Positions 1-5,903 are shown, numbered from the stretch's first letter. The stretch: DNA of 6,490 nt from Bacteroides sp. (GCA_030592145.1 JAUVKJ010000102.1:1-6490), one strand, 5' to 3'. Program-made: numbers and translations. The notes: a model not told the origin generated them from the sequence alone.

Positions 1-616
1 TGATCAGGATCTTGTCCGATACCTTCGCCCCGCCCATTACGGCGGTAAAGGGCTTTTGGGATTCATGCAGTACCTTGTCCATGCTCCTGAGTTCATTCGT
101 GATCAGGTACCCGAACATGCTGTCATCCGGAAAGAACTGTGCAACGATGGTGGTGGATGCATGTGCCCTGTGAGCAGTTCCGAAAGCATCGTTTACATAC
201 ACATCTGCACCTTCGCCAAGTTTACCGGCAAATTCCTCATCGCCTTTGGTCTCTTCCTTGTAGAAACGGAGGTTCTCAAGAAGCATGACCTCACCCGGCT
301 GAAGGAATTTTTTCATTTGCAGTGTCTCTTCCCCGATGCAATCCGGGACAAATTTGACCTCCTGGCCAAGGAGTTCTGAAAGAACGGATACGACATGATT
401 CAGGGAAAATTTTTCTTCCGGTCCTTCTTTGGGGCGTCCGAGGTGGGACATAAGGATAACGGATCCGCCCTTTTCAAGGATCTTTTGAATGGTAGGCAGA
501 GCTGCCCTGATGCGGGTGTCATCCGTTACTTCAAAGGAGTCGTTGAGGGGGACATTAAAGTCTACTCTCATAATGACTTTCTTGCCTGTAAAATCATAGT
601 TATCAATTGTATACAT
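1..616 (-). CDS. pgk: Phosphoglycerate kinase, N-terminal half (3' end outside window)
   Basis: Cytosolic glycolytic enzyme that reversibly transfers phosphate from 1,3-bisphosphoglycerate to ADP. The reverse strand gives 205 codons with no stop before the window edge, about half of a normal PGK of roughly 400 residues. Visible family motifs are the substrate-binding [10 protein letters not shown] (residues 17-26, with D19 and N21), R35, SHLGRP (57-62), [11 protein letters not shown] (112-122), [13 protein letters not shown] (142-154) and GGAKVSDKI (195-203), which begins the hinge and nucleotide-binding part. The ATG start reads MYTIDNYDF, normal for Bacteroidetes PGK, and no Shine-Dalgarno precedes it. 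The gene is divergent from holB and has its own promoter about 30 bases upstream. Long open frames on the plus strand here are antisense shadows. Nothing abnormal is seen in the part present. Confidence 0.97.
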   Translation of the reverse strand, partial: MYTIDNYDFTGKKVIMRVDFNVPLNDSFEVTDDTRIRAALPTIQKILEKGGSVILMSHLGRPKEGPEEKFSLNHVVSVLSELLGQEVKFVPDCIGEETLQMKKFLQPGEVMLLENLRFYKEETKGDEEFAGKLGEGADVYVNDAFGTAHRAHASTTIVAQFFPDDSMFGYLITNELRSMDKVLHESQKPFTAVMGGAKVSDKILI

Positions 617-648
617 CTCTTATTTGCAGTTTAATTAGTTCGATTCGC

Positions 649-682
649 CAAAGTTAAAAAAGTATTTTAATTTTACGCCAAA
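649..682 (-). promoter_or_regulatory. Bacteroidetes-type promoter of pgk
   Basis: Read on the minus strand, this has a perfect TAnnTTTG -7 box (TAACTTTG, 656 down to 649) and an upstream TTTG element (682 down to 679), separated by 22 bases. That fits the TTG-N17-23-TAnnTTTG consensus of the Bacteroidetes primary sigma factor. Transcription would start near 643, giving a leader of about 27 bases before the pgk ATG at 616. No equally good box points toward holB in the same gap. Confidence 0.7.
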
Positions 683-704
683 TCTTTATCTATAAACCTG
701 AATT

Positions 705-1283
705 TTGCGATTCTCAGAGCTTGCCGGACATAACGAAATAAAACAGCGGTTAATACAATCCGTCATGGATGAACGCGTGCCCCATGCACAGATGTTCCAT
801 GGTCCCGAAGGATCAGGATCCCTGGTCCTGGCTCTGGCCTATGCCTCCTACCTTTCCTGTGTGGACCGCCAGCCCGGGGATTCCTGCGGGAAATGCTCCT
901 CCTGCCTGAAATACGATAAGCTGGTGCACCCGGACCTTCATTTTGTTTTTCCTGTTTTCAGGACCAGGACAATCACCAAAAACCCGGTGAGCGATGATTT
1001 TATTTCCGAATGGCGGACAGCTCTTCTTGAAAACCCATACATGACACTCCAGCAGTGGTACGCTCACCTGGGACTGGAGAACAAACAGGGCATGATAAAT
1101 AAATGGGAGAGCGAAGCCATCCTGCGGAAGCTCAACCTGAAAGCCTTTGAATCCACACATAAGGTAATGATCATCTGGATGCCGGAAAAAATGAATGCTT
1201 CCGCTTCAAATAAGCTGCTGAAGATGATCGAGGAACCACCTCCCATGACGGTATTTTGCTTGTGGCTGAAAACACGCGACTGA
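705..1283 (+). CDS. holB: DNA polymerase III subunit delta', N-terminal part (frameshifted gene)
   Basis: Delta' is the stator of the clamp-loader complex that loads the sliding clamp on DNA. This frame holds the first 184 authentic residues, then about eight out-of-frame residues and a stop. Features: MRFSELAGHNEIKQRLI start, a degenerate P-loop GPEGSGSL (33-40) with Ser where the Walker lysine belongs, a four-cysteine zinc module (C52, C61, C64, C67; spacing C-x8-C-x2-C-x2-C), and ASNKLLKMIEEPP (167-179). Translation is assigned to TTG: an in-frame TGA lies two codons upstream, the gap has no ATG, and the next in-frame ATG (765) would delete the conserved N-terminus. Without the downstream part this product lacks the SRx arginine-finger motif and the C-terminal collar domain. 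Identification of the family is firm; whether the gene is broken in the organism is open. Confidence 0.9.
   Translation: MRFSELAGHNEIKQRLIQSVMDERVPHAQMFHGPEGSGSLVLALAYASYLSCVDRQPGDSCGKCSSCLKYDKLVHPDLHFVFPVFRTRTITKNPVSDDFISEWRTALLENPYMTLQQWYAHLGLENKQGMINKWESEAILRKLNLKAFESTHKVMIIWMPEKMNASASNKLLKMIEEPPPMTVFCLWLKTRD
1254..1257 (+). other. Frameshift site in holB (run of four T)
   Basis: The 0 frame reads GTA TTT TGC TTG and soon stops. Adding one T to this run, or slipping back by one base, gives GTA TTT TTG CTT GTG GCT, restoring VFLLVAENTR, which is the expected delta' sequence. The repaired protein is 374 residues, normal for Bacteroidetes delta'. One missing T is the simplest reading: a homopolymer sequencing error or a recent mutation. 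The site is not a canonical X XXY YYZ slippery heptamer, which argues against programmed frameshifting. Confidence 0.85.
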
Positions 1284-1828
1284 TCATTCCCACTGTTTTA
1301 TCGAGGACACAGCTTATCCGGGTGCCGCGTTTTGAAGATCAGGACCTGCTAAACGCCCTGCAGAAATCATACCCGGGGGATGAGGAGAAACTGAAAAAGG
1401 CAGTTTACCTGGCGGAGGGGAATTATTGCAAAGCTGTAAAGAACCTGGGGATGAGTGAGGAATCTGAATACCAGCTCGAGCTCTTTATCCGTATTATGCG
1501 CCTGGCTTTCAGCCGCAAGTTCCAGCAGATTTTTGAATGGGTGGAGGAAACTGCAGGCCTTGGCAGGGAACGGCAAAAAGCTTTACTGATCTTTGCCATT
1601 CGCATGGTCAGGGAGAACTACCTGCTCAATATGAAACAGCGCGAACTGGTACGGCTGAGTCCCACGGAAGCCGCATTCTCCGAAAAGTTCTCTGCCTTTA
1701 TCCACAATCGCAACGCTCCCGCCATTATACAGGAACTTGAGGATGCCTGTATACATATTGAAGCAAATGCATACGCGAGGATCGTTCTTCTTGATTTTGC
1801 CCTGAAGCTGGTCAAGCTTATCAGATAG
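1256..1828 (+). CDS. holB: DNA polymerase III subunit delta', C-terminal part (frameshifted gene)
   Basis: This is the second half of delta', in the -1 frame relative to the first half. It opens LLVAENTRLIIPTVLSRTQ. The SRTQ segment corresponds to the SRC motif of clamp-loader subunits, which supplies the arginine finger to the neighbouring ATPase. About 170 helical, charged residues follow, corresponding to the collar domain that holds the clamp-loader ring together, ending KLVKLIR before TAG. An independent start at the TTG that opens this frame is formally possible, but it lies mid-domain with no ribosome-binding site, so I regard this as the continuation of the upstream frame and not a separate gene. 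It ends just before a palindromic repeat and the RicT-like gene, in the same direction. Confidence 0.88.
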   Translation: MLVAENTRLIIPTVLSRTQLIRVPRFEDQDLLNALQKSYPGDEEKLKKAVYLAEGNYCKAVKNLGMSEESEYQLELFIRIMRLAFSRKFQQIFEWVEETAGLGRERQKALLIFAIRMVRENYLLNMKQRELVRLSPTEAAFSEKFSAFIHNRNAPAIIQELEDACIHIEANAYARIVLLDFALKLVKLIR

Positions 1829-1858
1829 ATCCTGACCTGCGTCAGGATGACAGGTCAG
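1829..1858 (+). repeat. Palindromic element with two alternative stems, REP-like
   Basis: Two overlapping perfect inverted repeats lie directly after the holB stop. Stem A pairs 1829-1836 (ATCCTGAC) with 1841-1848 (GTCAGGAT) around the loop CTGC. Stem B pairs 1832-1839 (CTGACCTG) with 1851-1858 (CAGGTCAG). They share bases, so only one can form at a time. Its reverse complement, beginning TGTCATCCTGACG, resembles the TCATCCTGA-type interspersed palindromes that I know from many bacterial genomes; that resemblance is from memory and no second copy lies in this window. No T-tract follows, so it is not a classical terminator. Confidence 0.65.
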
Positions 1859-1869
1859 CAAAAAATTCT

Positions 1870-1877
1870 TATTTTTG
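1870..1877 (+). promoter_or_regulatory. Possible -7 box before the RicT-like gene
   Basis: TATTTTTG matches TAnnTTTG exactly and ends six bases before the preferred ATG at 1883. No TTG element is found at the expected distance upstream, where the palindrome lies. If active it would give an almost leaderless transcript. A match by chance in T-rich DNA is quite possible. Confidence 0.2.
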
Positions 1878-1882
1878 TTGGC

Positions 1883-2983
1883 ATGACAGAGCGCGGACAT
1901 ATTAGTGAACACACCCGTTGCGGATGCAGCAAACTGACCAACTATGACTGGTTGAAAGATATACCCAGGGCCTGGCAATATTCTGATATTATTGAGGTCC
2001 GGTTTAAAAATACACGAAAGAACTTTTACAGGAACGTGAACGACATCCGGTTTAAAAGCGGGGATGTTGTTGCTGTGGAAGCATCGCCCGGACATGATAT
2101 CGGCGTGGTTTCCCTTGCGGGGGAACTGGTCTTACAGCAACTTTTAAAATACGGGATAGAACGTGAGTCGGAGGACCTCAAAAAAGTGTACCGGAAAGCA
2201 AAACCGGCAGATATTGAGAAATGGAAGGAATCGATCGAACAGGAACATTATACCATGATCCGTTCCAGGCAGATAGCCGGAGACCTGAAGCTTGATATGA
2301 AGATCGGGGATGTTGAATACCAGGGAGACTGTACCAAGGCAATATTCTACTACATTGCTGATGAAAGGGTGGATTTCAGGGAACTGATCAAGGTGCTTGC
2401 CGATGCTTTCAGGGTGCGTATTGAAATGAGACAGATAGGGGCCAGGCAGGAAGCCGGGCGCATCGGCGGCATAGGCTCCTGCGGCAGGGAACTTTGCTGT
2501 GCCAGCTGGATGACCAGGTTCGTATCGGTAACTACAAATGTAGCCCGGTACCAGGAAGTATCCCTGAATCCCCAGAAGCTTGCCGGACAATGCGGGAAAC
2601 TCAAGTGCTGCCTGAATTATGAACTCAATTCCTACCTGGATGCACAGAAGGATTTCCCGGAACGGAATACAGTGCTGGAAACAACGGATGGGCCGATGTA
2701 CCATCAGAAGACAGATATTTTCAGGAACCTGTACTGGTACGGGTTTGAAAGGGATAATGCCTCCAGCATGATTCCCGTGCCGGTGGAGCGCGTCAGGGAG
2801 ATAATTCGTCTGAACAGAGAGGGAAAAAAAGTAAAGGCACTGCTGGAAGAAGAATACGGGAAGACCCATAAACTTGAATTCCAGAATGATGTTGTAACGG
2901 GTGATCTCACAAGATTCGACAATAAAAAGCCAAGGGGCAAACGGAAAAAGAAACAGAAAAAACGGAACCCCGGCAGGTCATGA
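1883..2983 (+). CDS. ricT: RicT-like PSP1-domain protein
   Basis: Member of the PSP1 / YaaT (RicT) family. In Bacillus subtilis RicT works with RicA and RicF, carries iron-sulfur clusters and promotes mRNA maturation by RNase Y. Its role in Bacteroidetes is not established. The 366-residue product contains NTRKNFYRN, DVVAVEASPGHDIG, a long charged helix with SRQIAGDLKLDMKIGDVEYQ, then the two cysteine clusters GSCGRELCC (C200, C205, C206) and GQCGKLKCC (C237, C242, C243). Two more cysteines lie at the N-terminus (C13, C15, RCGCSKL). The C-terminus is a Lys/Arg-rich tail (KKPRGKRKKKQKKR), plausibly RNA-binding. I chose ATG 1883; the in-frame ATG at 1847 lies inside the palindromic repeat and adds 12 unconserved residues. 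Its stop overlaps the gldH start (ATGA). Confidence 0.92.
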   Translation: MTERGHISEHTRCGCSKLTNYDWLKDIPRAWQYSDIIEVRFKNTRKNFYRNVNDIRFKSGDVVAVEASPGHDIGVVSLAGELVLQQLLKYGIERESEDLKKVYRKAKPADIEKWKESIEQEHYTMIRSRQIAGDLKLDMKIGDVEYQGDCTKAIFYYIADERVDFRELIKVLADAFRVRIEMRQIGARQEAGRIGGIGSCGRELCCASWMTRFVSVTTNVARYQEVSLNPQKLAGQCGKLKCCLNYELNSYLDAQKDFPERNTVLETTDGPMYHQKTDIFRNLYWYGFERDNASSMIPVPVERVREIIRLNREGKKVKALLEEEYGKTHKLEFQNDVVTGDLTRFDNKKPRGKRKKKQKKRNPGRS

Positions 2984-3444
2984 AAAATATATCCATTCTT
3001 TCTCTTTTTGCCATCCTCACAATCTTATCCTGCGATCCGAACAGGGTTTACGAGAAGAATACAAAGATCCCGGACGGGGTCTGGCACCGGGATAATATCG
3101 TCCGCTTTGAACTGCTGGTTGAGGATACACTCGGTTCACATAACCTCTATGTCAATGTGCGAAATGCCAGCCTGTACCCGATGAGAAACCTCTACCTGTT
3201 TATCACCACAACTGCTCCTTCGGGGCATGCTGTCAGGGATACCGTAGAAGTCATCCTTGCCGATGACAGGGGGAAGTGGCTGGGCAGCGGGTTGGGTGAT
3301 ATCTGGGATCTTCAGCAACTGTATAAGGAAAATGTGCGTTTTGCACAGCGCGGGAAGTATATCTTCGAATTTGAGCAGGCCATGCGGACTAAAAAGCTTC
3401 CCTTCATCCTTGACGTGGGACTCCGAGTGGAAAAGGTGGACTAG
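2980..3444 (+). CDS. gldH: Gliding motility lipoprotein GldH
   Basis: GldH is a Bacteroidetes envelope lipoprotein, required for gliding in Flavobacterium johnsoniae and also kept in many non-gliding relatives; its biochemical function is unknown. The 154-residue protein has a signal peptide (MKN, then hydrophobic residues 4-17) with lipobox ILSC, making Cys18 the lipidated residue, followed by Asp-Pro-Asn. The family pattern is clear: IPDGVWHRDN near the mature N-terminus, LYVNVRNASLYPMRNLYLF (about 59-77), VRDTVEVILADDRGKWLGSG (about 88-107), a lysine/arginine-bordered QLYKENVRF, and DVGLRVE at the end. Length is typical. The start overlaps the ricT stop by four bases and its TAG shares one base with the GTG start of trmB, so translation of all three is probably coupled. 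Cellular location beyond 'periplasm-facing or outer membrane lipoprotein' cannot be read from sequence. Confidence 0.93.
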   Translation: MKNISILSLFAILTILSCDPNRVYEKNTKIPDGVWHRDNIVRFELLVEDTLGSHNLYVNVRNASLYPMRNLYLFITTTAPSGHAVRDTVEVILADDRGKWLGSGLGDIWDLQQLYKENVRFAQRGKYIFEFEQAMRTKKLPFILDVGLRVEKVD

Positions 3445-4133
3445 TGGGTAAGGGCAAAATCAGAAAGTTTGAAGAAATGAAGACGTTCGACAACGTCTTC
3501 CAGCCTTCTTTCGAAGAGGTCTTCGGGAAAGATTATATGCTCAAGAATAAATGGGCCGGGGAACATTTTAAAAACAACCATCCCATCATACTCGAACTAG
3601 GTTGCGGAAAGGGTGAATATACTTTGGGACTGGCGGGTATTTTTCCGGAGAAAAATTTTATCGGGATCGATATCAAAGGCGCCAGGATCTGGACCGGTGC
3701 AAGGCAGGCTCACAAGGAAAAGATCCTGAATGTTGCTTTTATCCGTACCCGCATAGAATTAATAAATTCCTTTTTCGGTGAGAATGAAGTGGACGAGATC
3801 TGGCTAACTTTTCCCGATCCCCAGCTGAAAAAACGGTGGAAAAAGAAGCGCCTGACAGCAGCCTTTTTTTTGAATTTATACCGGGATTTCCTGAAGGATC
3901 CGGGGTTGATACATTTAAAAACCGATAACGCCGTACTCTATCAATATACCCTTGATCTGGTAAAAGTAAATGCACTGCCACTGGTCTTTTCCACCGACGA
4001 TCTATACGGAAGCAGCCAGAGTGAAATGGTATATGGGATCCGTACCTATTATGAACAACAATTCATTGAAAAGGGACTGAACATCCATTATCTTAAATTT
4101 GAACTGCCCCGTGACAAAGTCATCACAGAGTAA
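3444..4133 (+). CDS. trmB: tRNA (guanine-N7-)-methyltransferase TrmB
   Basis: Transfers a methyl group from S-adenosylmethionine to N7 of guanine 46 in the tRNA variable loop; cytosolic. The 229-residue protein has the SAM-binding motif LELGCGKGEYTL (about 50-61), GIDIKGARIW after the second strand, the signature DEIWLTFPDPQLKKRWKKKR (about 117-136), and HLKTDNAVLYQY in the C-terminal half. All are diagnostic. Start is GTG: it opens MGKGKIRKFEEM, matching the usual family N-terminus, overlaps the gldH stop by one base, and has a weak purine-rich AAGGTGG upstream. The 5' coding region contains a perfect hairpin (separate entry). The 3' end overlaps the start of the ATL gene. No key residue is missing. 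Confidence 0.97.
   Translation: MGKGKIRKFEEMKTFDNVFQPSFEEVFGKDYMLKNKWAGEHFKNNHPIILELGCGKGEYTLGLAGIFPEKNFIGIDIKGARIWTGARQAHKEKILNVAFIRTRIELINSFFGENEVDEIWLTFPDPQLKKRWKKKRLTAAFFLNLYRDFLKDPGLIHLKTDNAVLYQYTLDLVKVNALPLVFSTDDLYGSSQSEMVYGIRTYYEQQFIEKGLNIHYLKFELPRDKVITE
3479..3500 (+). other. Perfect 9-bp inverted repeat inside trmB 5' coding region
   Basis: GAAGACGTT (3479-3487) and AACGTCTTC (3492-3500) are exact reverse complements around a CGAC loop. It lies 35 bases after the GTG start, over codons for roughly residues 12-19. A smaller stem, CGAAG-AGGT-CTTCG (3512-3525), follows. In mRNA this could slow early elongation or shelter a site, but it may simply reflect the codons for the conserved TFDNVFQ segment. 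Confidence 0.55.
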
Positions 4134-4473
4134 GATACCGGAGAAAAACACGGATTTCTTTACCCGGGTTTATGATGTCGTAAGGCAGGTACCCTCCGGC
4201 CGGGTGACCACCTATGGCGCCATTGCCCGCCATATAGGCTCGCCCCAGTCCGCCCGGATGGTAGGATGGGCCATAAACGGCTCACATACGCAGAGTGAAT
4301 ATGTCCCCGCTCACCGGGTGATCAACCGCAAGGGCATGTTAAGCGGAAAGCATCATTTTGGCGGTCCCCGTGTGATGCAGGAACTGCTGGAAAGCGAGGG
4401 CGTGGCAGTCATCGAAGACCACGTTGTAAATTTTGATTCCATTTATTGGGATCCCTATATGGAATTAATCTAA
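4111..4473 (+). CDS. Alkyltransferase-like protein (MGMT family, active-site Cys replaced by Ala)
   Basis: Belongs to the DNA-binding domain family of O6-alkylguanine-DNA alkyltransferases. The 120-residue protein contains VPSGRVTTYGAIAR (about 27-40, with the base-flipping-position Tyr35), SARMVGWAI (47-55, with arginine finger R49) and PAHRVINRKG (66-75), where true enzymes have PCHR. With Ala67 it cannot accept an alkyl group. Known alkyltransferase-like (ATL) proteins with Trp or Ala at this position bind O6-alkylguanine, bend the DNA and recruit nucleotide excision repair; that role is inferred here. GTG 4111 is preferred, overlapping trmB by 23 bases. An in-frame TTG at 4099 would add four residues (MNCP). 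Co-transcription with trmB is likely. The protein resembles short stand-alone MGMT-family proteins common in Bacteroidetes and lacks the N-terminal Ada domain. Confidence 0.92.
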   Translation: MTKSSQSKIPEKNTDFFTRVYDVVRQVPSGRVTTYGAIARHIGSPQSARMVGWAINGSHTQSEYVPAHRVINRKGMLSGKHHFGGPRVMQELLESEGVAVIEDHVVNFDSIYWDPYMELI

Positions 4474-4484
4474 ATAAAAATTCG

Positions 4485-4492
4485 TATATTTG
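4485..4492 (+). promoter_or_regulatory. Candidate -7 box for mrp
   Basis: TATATTTG is a perfect TAnnTTTG match in the 61-base gap between the ATL stop and the mrp ATG. It would place the transcript start near 4498 and give a leader of about 36 bases. A convincing TTG element at 17-23 bases upstream is missing; only TGGAATT lies there. It may be an internal promoter giving mrp-nfu extra expression. Confidence 0.45.
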
Positions 4493-4534
4493 AGCCTCAT
4501 TTCGGGGAGATTTATACTATTAAATTTTGTAAAA

Positions 4535-5635
4535 ATGTCATTTTCGGAGGAACAGGTGCTGGAAGCATTGAAGAAGGTCAAATATCCCGGAAAGGACCGT
4601 GATATTGTTGATCTGGGACTCGTTAGCAATATCCGGTCAGAGAACAAGAAACTTGAATTTACCCTTGTTTTCGAGCGGTCAAATGATCCGGTGATCCCTT
4701 CGGTCCGCAAGGCCTGCGTAAAGGCCCTGAAAAAATACCTGGACCCAAAGGTTGAAGTGGAAGGAAACATCGAGATCAAGGCAAAGCAGATGTTTGAGCC
4801 CGGGAAGAATCTTCCGGAGGTAAAAAACATCATTGCTATAGCCTCAGGGAAAGGCGGAGTAGGGAAATCTACTATCGCAGTGAACCTTGCGGTGGCTACA
4901 GCACGGGCGGGATACAGGGTCGGACTTTTGGATGCGGACATTTACGGTCCGTCCACACCAAAAATGTTGAACGCGGAGAGCCAGCGCCCTTCGGTTGATA
5001 CGGCGAATGGAAAGGAAATGATAATCCCGGTCGAAAGTTATGGTGTTAAGCTTCTGTCAATCGGCTTTTTCGTAGACCCGGAAGATGCTGTGGTCTGGAG
5101 GGGACCGATGGCCACCAAAGCCCTGAAACAGTTTATAAGCCAGACCCGCTGGGGGGAACTTGATTTCCTGTTTATTGATCTTCCGCCGGGCACCAGTGAT
5201 ATCCATTTGACTATGGTGCAGGAATTATCGGTTACAGGAGCCGTAGTTGTAACGACTCCACAACAGGTTGCCCTGGCTGATGCCCTGAAGGGGGTCAATA
5301 TGTTTCGCGGAGACAAAATCAATGTACCGGTTCTGGGACTGGTAGAAAATATGGCATGGTTTACTCCGGCCGAGTTGCCCGATAATAAATATTTCATCTT
5401 CGGGGAAGGCGGAGGAATCCGGATGGCCGAGAAACTGAAGGTCCCCATGCTCGGGCAGATCCCGATCGTACAGAGTATTTGTGAAGGAGGAGACCAAGGC
5501 AAACCAGCGGTTCTGAATTCCGGATCAGCCATAGCTTCAGCCTTTGAGGACCTGACCAGGAATGTGATACGGGAAACGGACCGCAGGAATGCAGAAATGC
5601 CTCCCACCAGGATTCTTGAAATAAAAAAAATGTAG
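4535..5635 (+). CDS. mrp: Mrp/NBP35-family iron-sulfur carrier ATPase
   Basis: P-loop ATPase of the Mrp/ApbC family, which holds and delivers iron-sulfur clusters in the cytosol. The 366-residue protein begins with a MIP18-type (DUF59) domain (about 1-85, including DIVDLGLV). The ATPase domain shows the deviant Walker A SGKGGVGKST (104-113), LLDADIYGPSTP (131-142) and FIDLPPGTSD (213-222). Around residues 270-286, where many Mrp proteins carry the CxxC that bridges a cluster between two subunits, it reads VENMAWFTPAELPDNKY with no cysteine; only two cysteines (in KACVKAL and SICEGG) occur in the whole protein. From memory this is shared by Bacteroidetes homologues. ATG 4535 is chosen over the in-frame TTG 4490 because MSFSEEQVLEAL is the domain start and TTG 4490 lies inside the promoter box. 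Followed 19 bases later by nfu. Confidence 0.95.
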   Translation: MSFSEEQVLEALKKVKYPGKDRDIVDLGLVSNIRSENKKLEFTLVFERSNDPVIPSVRKACVKALKKYLDPKVEVEGNIEIKAKQMFEPGKNLPEVKNIIAIASGKGGVGKSTIAVNLAVATARAGYRVGLLDADIYGPSTPKMLNAESQRPSVDTANGKEMIIPVESYGVKLLSIGFFVDPEDAVVWRGPMATKALKQFISQTRWGELDFLFIDLPPGTSDIHLTMVQELSVTGAVVVTTPQQVALADALKGVNMFRGDKINVPVLGLVENMAWFTPAELPDNKYFIFGEGGGIRMAEKLKVPMLGQIPIVQSICEGGDQGKPAVLNSGSAIASAFEDLTRNVIRETDRRNAEMPPTRILEIKKM

Positions 5636-5654
5636 AATATTAAATCCATAATTC

Positions 5655-5903
5655 ATGACGGAAGAAAAAAGAAATGATCTGAACATCCGGATCAACACAG
5701 CGCTTGACAAGATACGTCCATACCTGCAAGCGGACGGAGGAAATATAACCCTGGTAGAAGTGACCGATGACCTGGTTGTCAAGGTTAAACTACACGGGGC
5801 ATGCGATGGGTGTCCTTTCAGTCAACAGACCCTCAAGGCAGGCGTGGAGCAGGCCCTGCTTAAAGAAGTACCTGAAATGAAGCAACTGGTCGAGGTAAGC
5901 TAA
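5655..5903 (+). CDS. Nfu-type (NifU C-terminal domain) iron-sulfur scaffold protein
   Basis: An 82-residue stand-alone NifU C-terminal domain. Such proteins bind a 4Fe-4S cluster between two subunits through CxxC and pass it to target enzymes. Family motifs are IRPYLQADGGNITLVEV (20-36) and the cluster site GACDGCPFS (48-56; Cys50 and Cys53), followed by LKAGVEQALLKEVPEM. Length matches single-domain Nfu proteins; there is no N-terminal IscU-like or A-type degenerate domain. The gene follows mrp by 19 bases with no promoter or terminator between, so the two probably share a message and act in the same cluster-transfer step. Start ATG reads MTEEKRNDLNIRINTALDKI and lacks a Shine-Dalgarno, as usual here. 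It is the last gene before a strong terminator. Confidence 0.95.
   Translation: MTEEKRNDLNIRINTALDKIRPYLQADGGNITLVEVTDDLVVKVKLHGACDGCPFSQQTLKAGVEQALLKEVPEMKQLVEVS

Noticed and set aside
56..634. Two plus-strand open frames of 107 and 79 codons
   Set aside because: They lie opposite a continuous, motif-rich pgk frame on the minus strand and their translations show no family features.
1254..1260. Programmed -1 frameshift in holB, by analogy with dnaX
   Set aside because: The run is only four T, does not form a canonical slippery heptamer in frame, and I see no obvious stimulatory stem just downstream; a missing base is simpler.
1829..1860. Palindrome as a Rho-independent terminator of holB
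   Set aside because: No T-tract directly follows either stem.
2144..2869. Minus-strand open frame of 241 codons
   Set aside because: It is antisense to the RicT-like gene, whose cysteine clusters and PSP1 motifs are unmistakable; the translation is low-complexity and unrecognisable.
4490..4534. TTG start 15 codons upstream of the mrp ATG
   Set aside because: The TTG is part of the TATATTTG promoter box and the added residues (SLISGRFILLNFVK) are not part of the MIP18-type domain.
4465..4941. Minus-strand open frame of 158 codons and similar ones across mrp
   Set aside because: Antisense shadows of mrp, rich in Ser/Pro as expected from reading a coding strand backwards.
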